Source: Callaeas wilsoni | Taxonomy: Eukaryota; Chordata; Aves; Passeriformes; Callaeidae | Assembly: GCA_013398955.1 (NCBI GenBank) | Contig: VWPU01013471.1 | Location: 124,001-188,000, forward strand | Length of the DNA stretch: 64,000 nucleotides | Direction: 5' to 3' | Part shown: positions 63,038 through 64,000 of the stretch, in pieces | How the letters are laid out: every line of letters starts with the position of its first letter | Position numbering within the stretch: position 1 is the first letter of the stretch | Notes under the pieces: generated by a model | Told to the model about the DNA's origin: nothing | Database searches by the model: none | Seen by the model: the letters and a program-made list of their open reading frames with translations, nothing else | Program-made: the position numbers and the translations under genes

Positions 63038-63084
63038 AGCACCTGCATATAATCATCCTGTGATTATGTGTTTCCACGCTAACA

Positions 63085-64000
63085 TGAACAACATATAAAA
63101 CAGTATTTAGGGAATATACAGAAGTTATGTCCCTGCCCTCTGGGTTAGTGATTAATTAGAGAAACTTGTTCTATCTCACTGATTTAGTAGATAGGGCCTA
63201 AGACTAGCACTTCATTTTCATTTTTATTGCTTTTTGCTAAATGTGTGGAAAAGGATCTGTTTTGTTGTTACACTTTATTCATCAAACTAAACCTTAAATA
63301 TTTAAATTCCACTTGGACCGATCTGAAACTTCTTTTGGATTTAACTACCACCCTAAATCTCATTAATTTATTTAAACCTGTAAGAAACTGAGACATGTAT
63401 TATTCACCCACTTACTAGTACCTAGTTTTTGATAATATAAAATGATAACACATATCACCAGCAAGGCTCTTTATTAGTATAATTTCCCATAAAATTTGCC
63501 ATTGTAACTTTTTGACAAAGCTTAGTGTTAATTTTTCTTGACGTATAGCTTTTCATTCTGTTTCAGGTAATAGGCAGAACTTCAAATGAGTCCTTTTAGT
63601 TCAGTAAAGTAAATGGGAGCTCTGCATAACACTACTCAGTTCAGCATTATTTTATATTTTTCATTAGATGTCTTTGCTGCACCAAAATCTACTTGCATGT
63701 TAATGATTTTGTCATTAACAAAATGTTCCTTTTTTTTCCCCCAGAGGGGTGAAGTTAATGTATTTGCTTCAATCCAAGCAGCCCTGAATGTGTATTCTCA
63801 CAGGCGCTTATATGATACAGTTCTCACTCCATTGCACATTGCCAGTTGCCGGAATGGGATCTTGCTGCACCCACAGCTGCTGCCAGACTCTCATTCAACG
63901 CATGCACCCAGCCCAAAAGCTGCAACCATTATTCGCAAGAGCAACACTCTCGTTTTTCTTCATGGTCTCATCACTTTGACAGCAGCAGTATTATTGCTGC
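63085..64000. other. Unique non-coding sequence at window end
   Basis: AT-rich to about 63780, then more GC-rich to the end. No exon or repeat recognised. Confidence 0.5.

Larger units (their letters stand above)
62671..63084 (+). mobile_element. LTR of an endogenous retrovirus (probable solo LTR)
   Basis: The segment has LTR organisation: a candidate TG start (62671), a U3 with two 60-bp direct repeats, and a TATA box (62955-62961). AATAAA follows 77 bp further on (63032-63037), then a short U5-like tail ending 'ccacgctaaca' (63084). It is unlike the other two LTR types in the window. No primer binding site or coding region follows, so it is probably solo. Ends are approximate and no target duplication was clear. 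The family is not identified. Confidence 0.75.

Overview
This window looks like vertebrate nuclear DNA from a bird, most likely a passerine. It is AT-rich and poor in CpG. There is no operon-like gene packing, no CpG island and no exon that I can recognise. The bird assignment rests on the repeats. CR1 LINE fragments occur in both orientations, with the typical 3' ends made of short ATTCTRTG units. There are also LTRs of endogenous retrovirus families that I know from bird genomes. The passerine guess rests on a tRNA-Ile-headed SINE with a CR1-like tail (about 33124-33264), which resembles the passerine TguSINE1 type; that family assignment is from memory.

Layout. 1-7584: unique sequence with one striking 15-bp hairpin (5898-5947). 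7585-9047: an antisense CR1, a very old MIR-like SINE relic and an ERVL-type solo LTR. 11447-11742: a sense CR1 3' end. About 13060-13975: the 3' part of an LTR, then a decayed tRNA-Lys-type primer binding site and a short leader, with an 85-bp pyrimidine tract inside the LTR. 16663-16880: an antisense CR1. 16881-26115: mostly unique sequence, including AT-rich stretches that could be conserved non-coding elements, and a 20-bp minisatellite. 26116-26223: a nearly perfect 54-bp tandem duplication. 33124-33264: the tRNA-Ile SINE. 39386-40999: two CR1 copies followed by an 894-bp solo LTR, all antisense. 49690-49930: an ancient amniote SINE relic. 50477-51010: a sense CR1 with a decayed ORF2 end. 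51812-52719: an unrecognised 106-bp direct repeat pair about 0.8 kb apart. 53501-53556: a 17-bp minisatellite. 62671-63084: an LTR with TATA box, poly(A) signal and a duplicated 60-bp block in U3.

No protein-coding gene is called. All open frames are short (longest 155 codons, lying antisense within an LTR). Their number and length fit chance in 64 kb of AT-rich DNA, and the only recognisable coding sequence is broken CR1 ORF2. The window is best read as an intergenic region or a large intron. I found no convincing new biological system. The most unusual items are the 106-bp direct repeat pair, the 54-bp tandem duplication, the 15-bp hairpin and the LTR with the duplicated U3 block.
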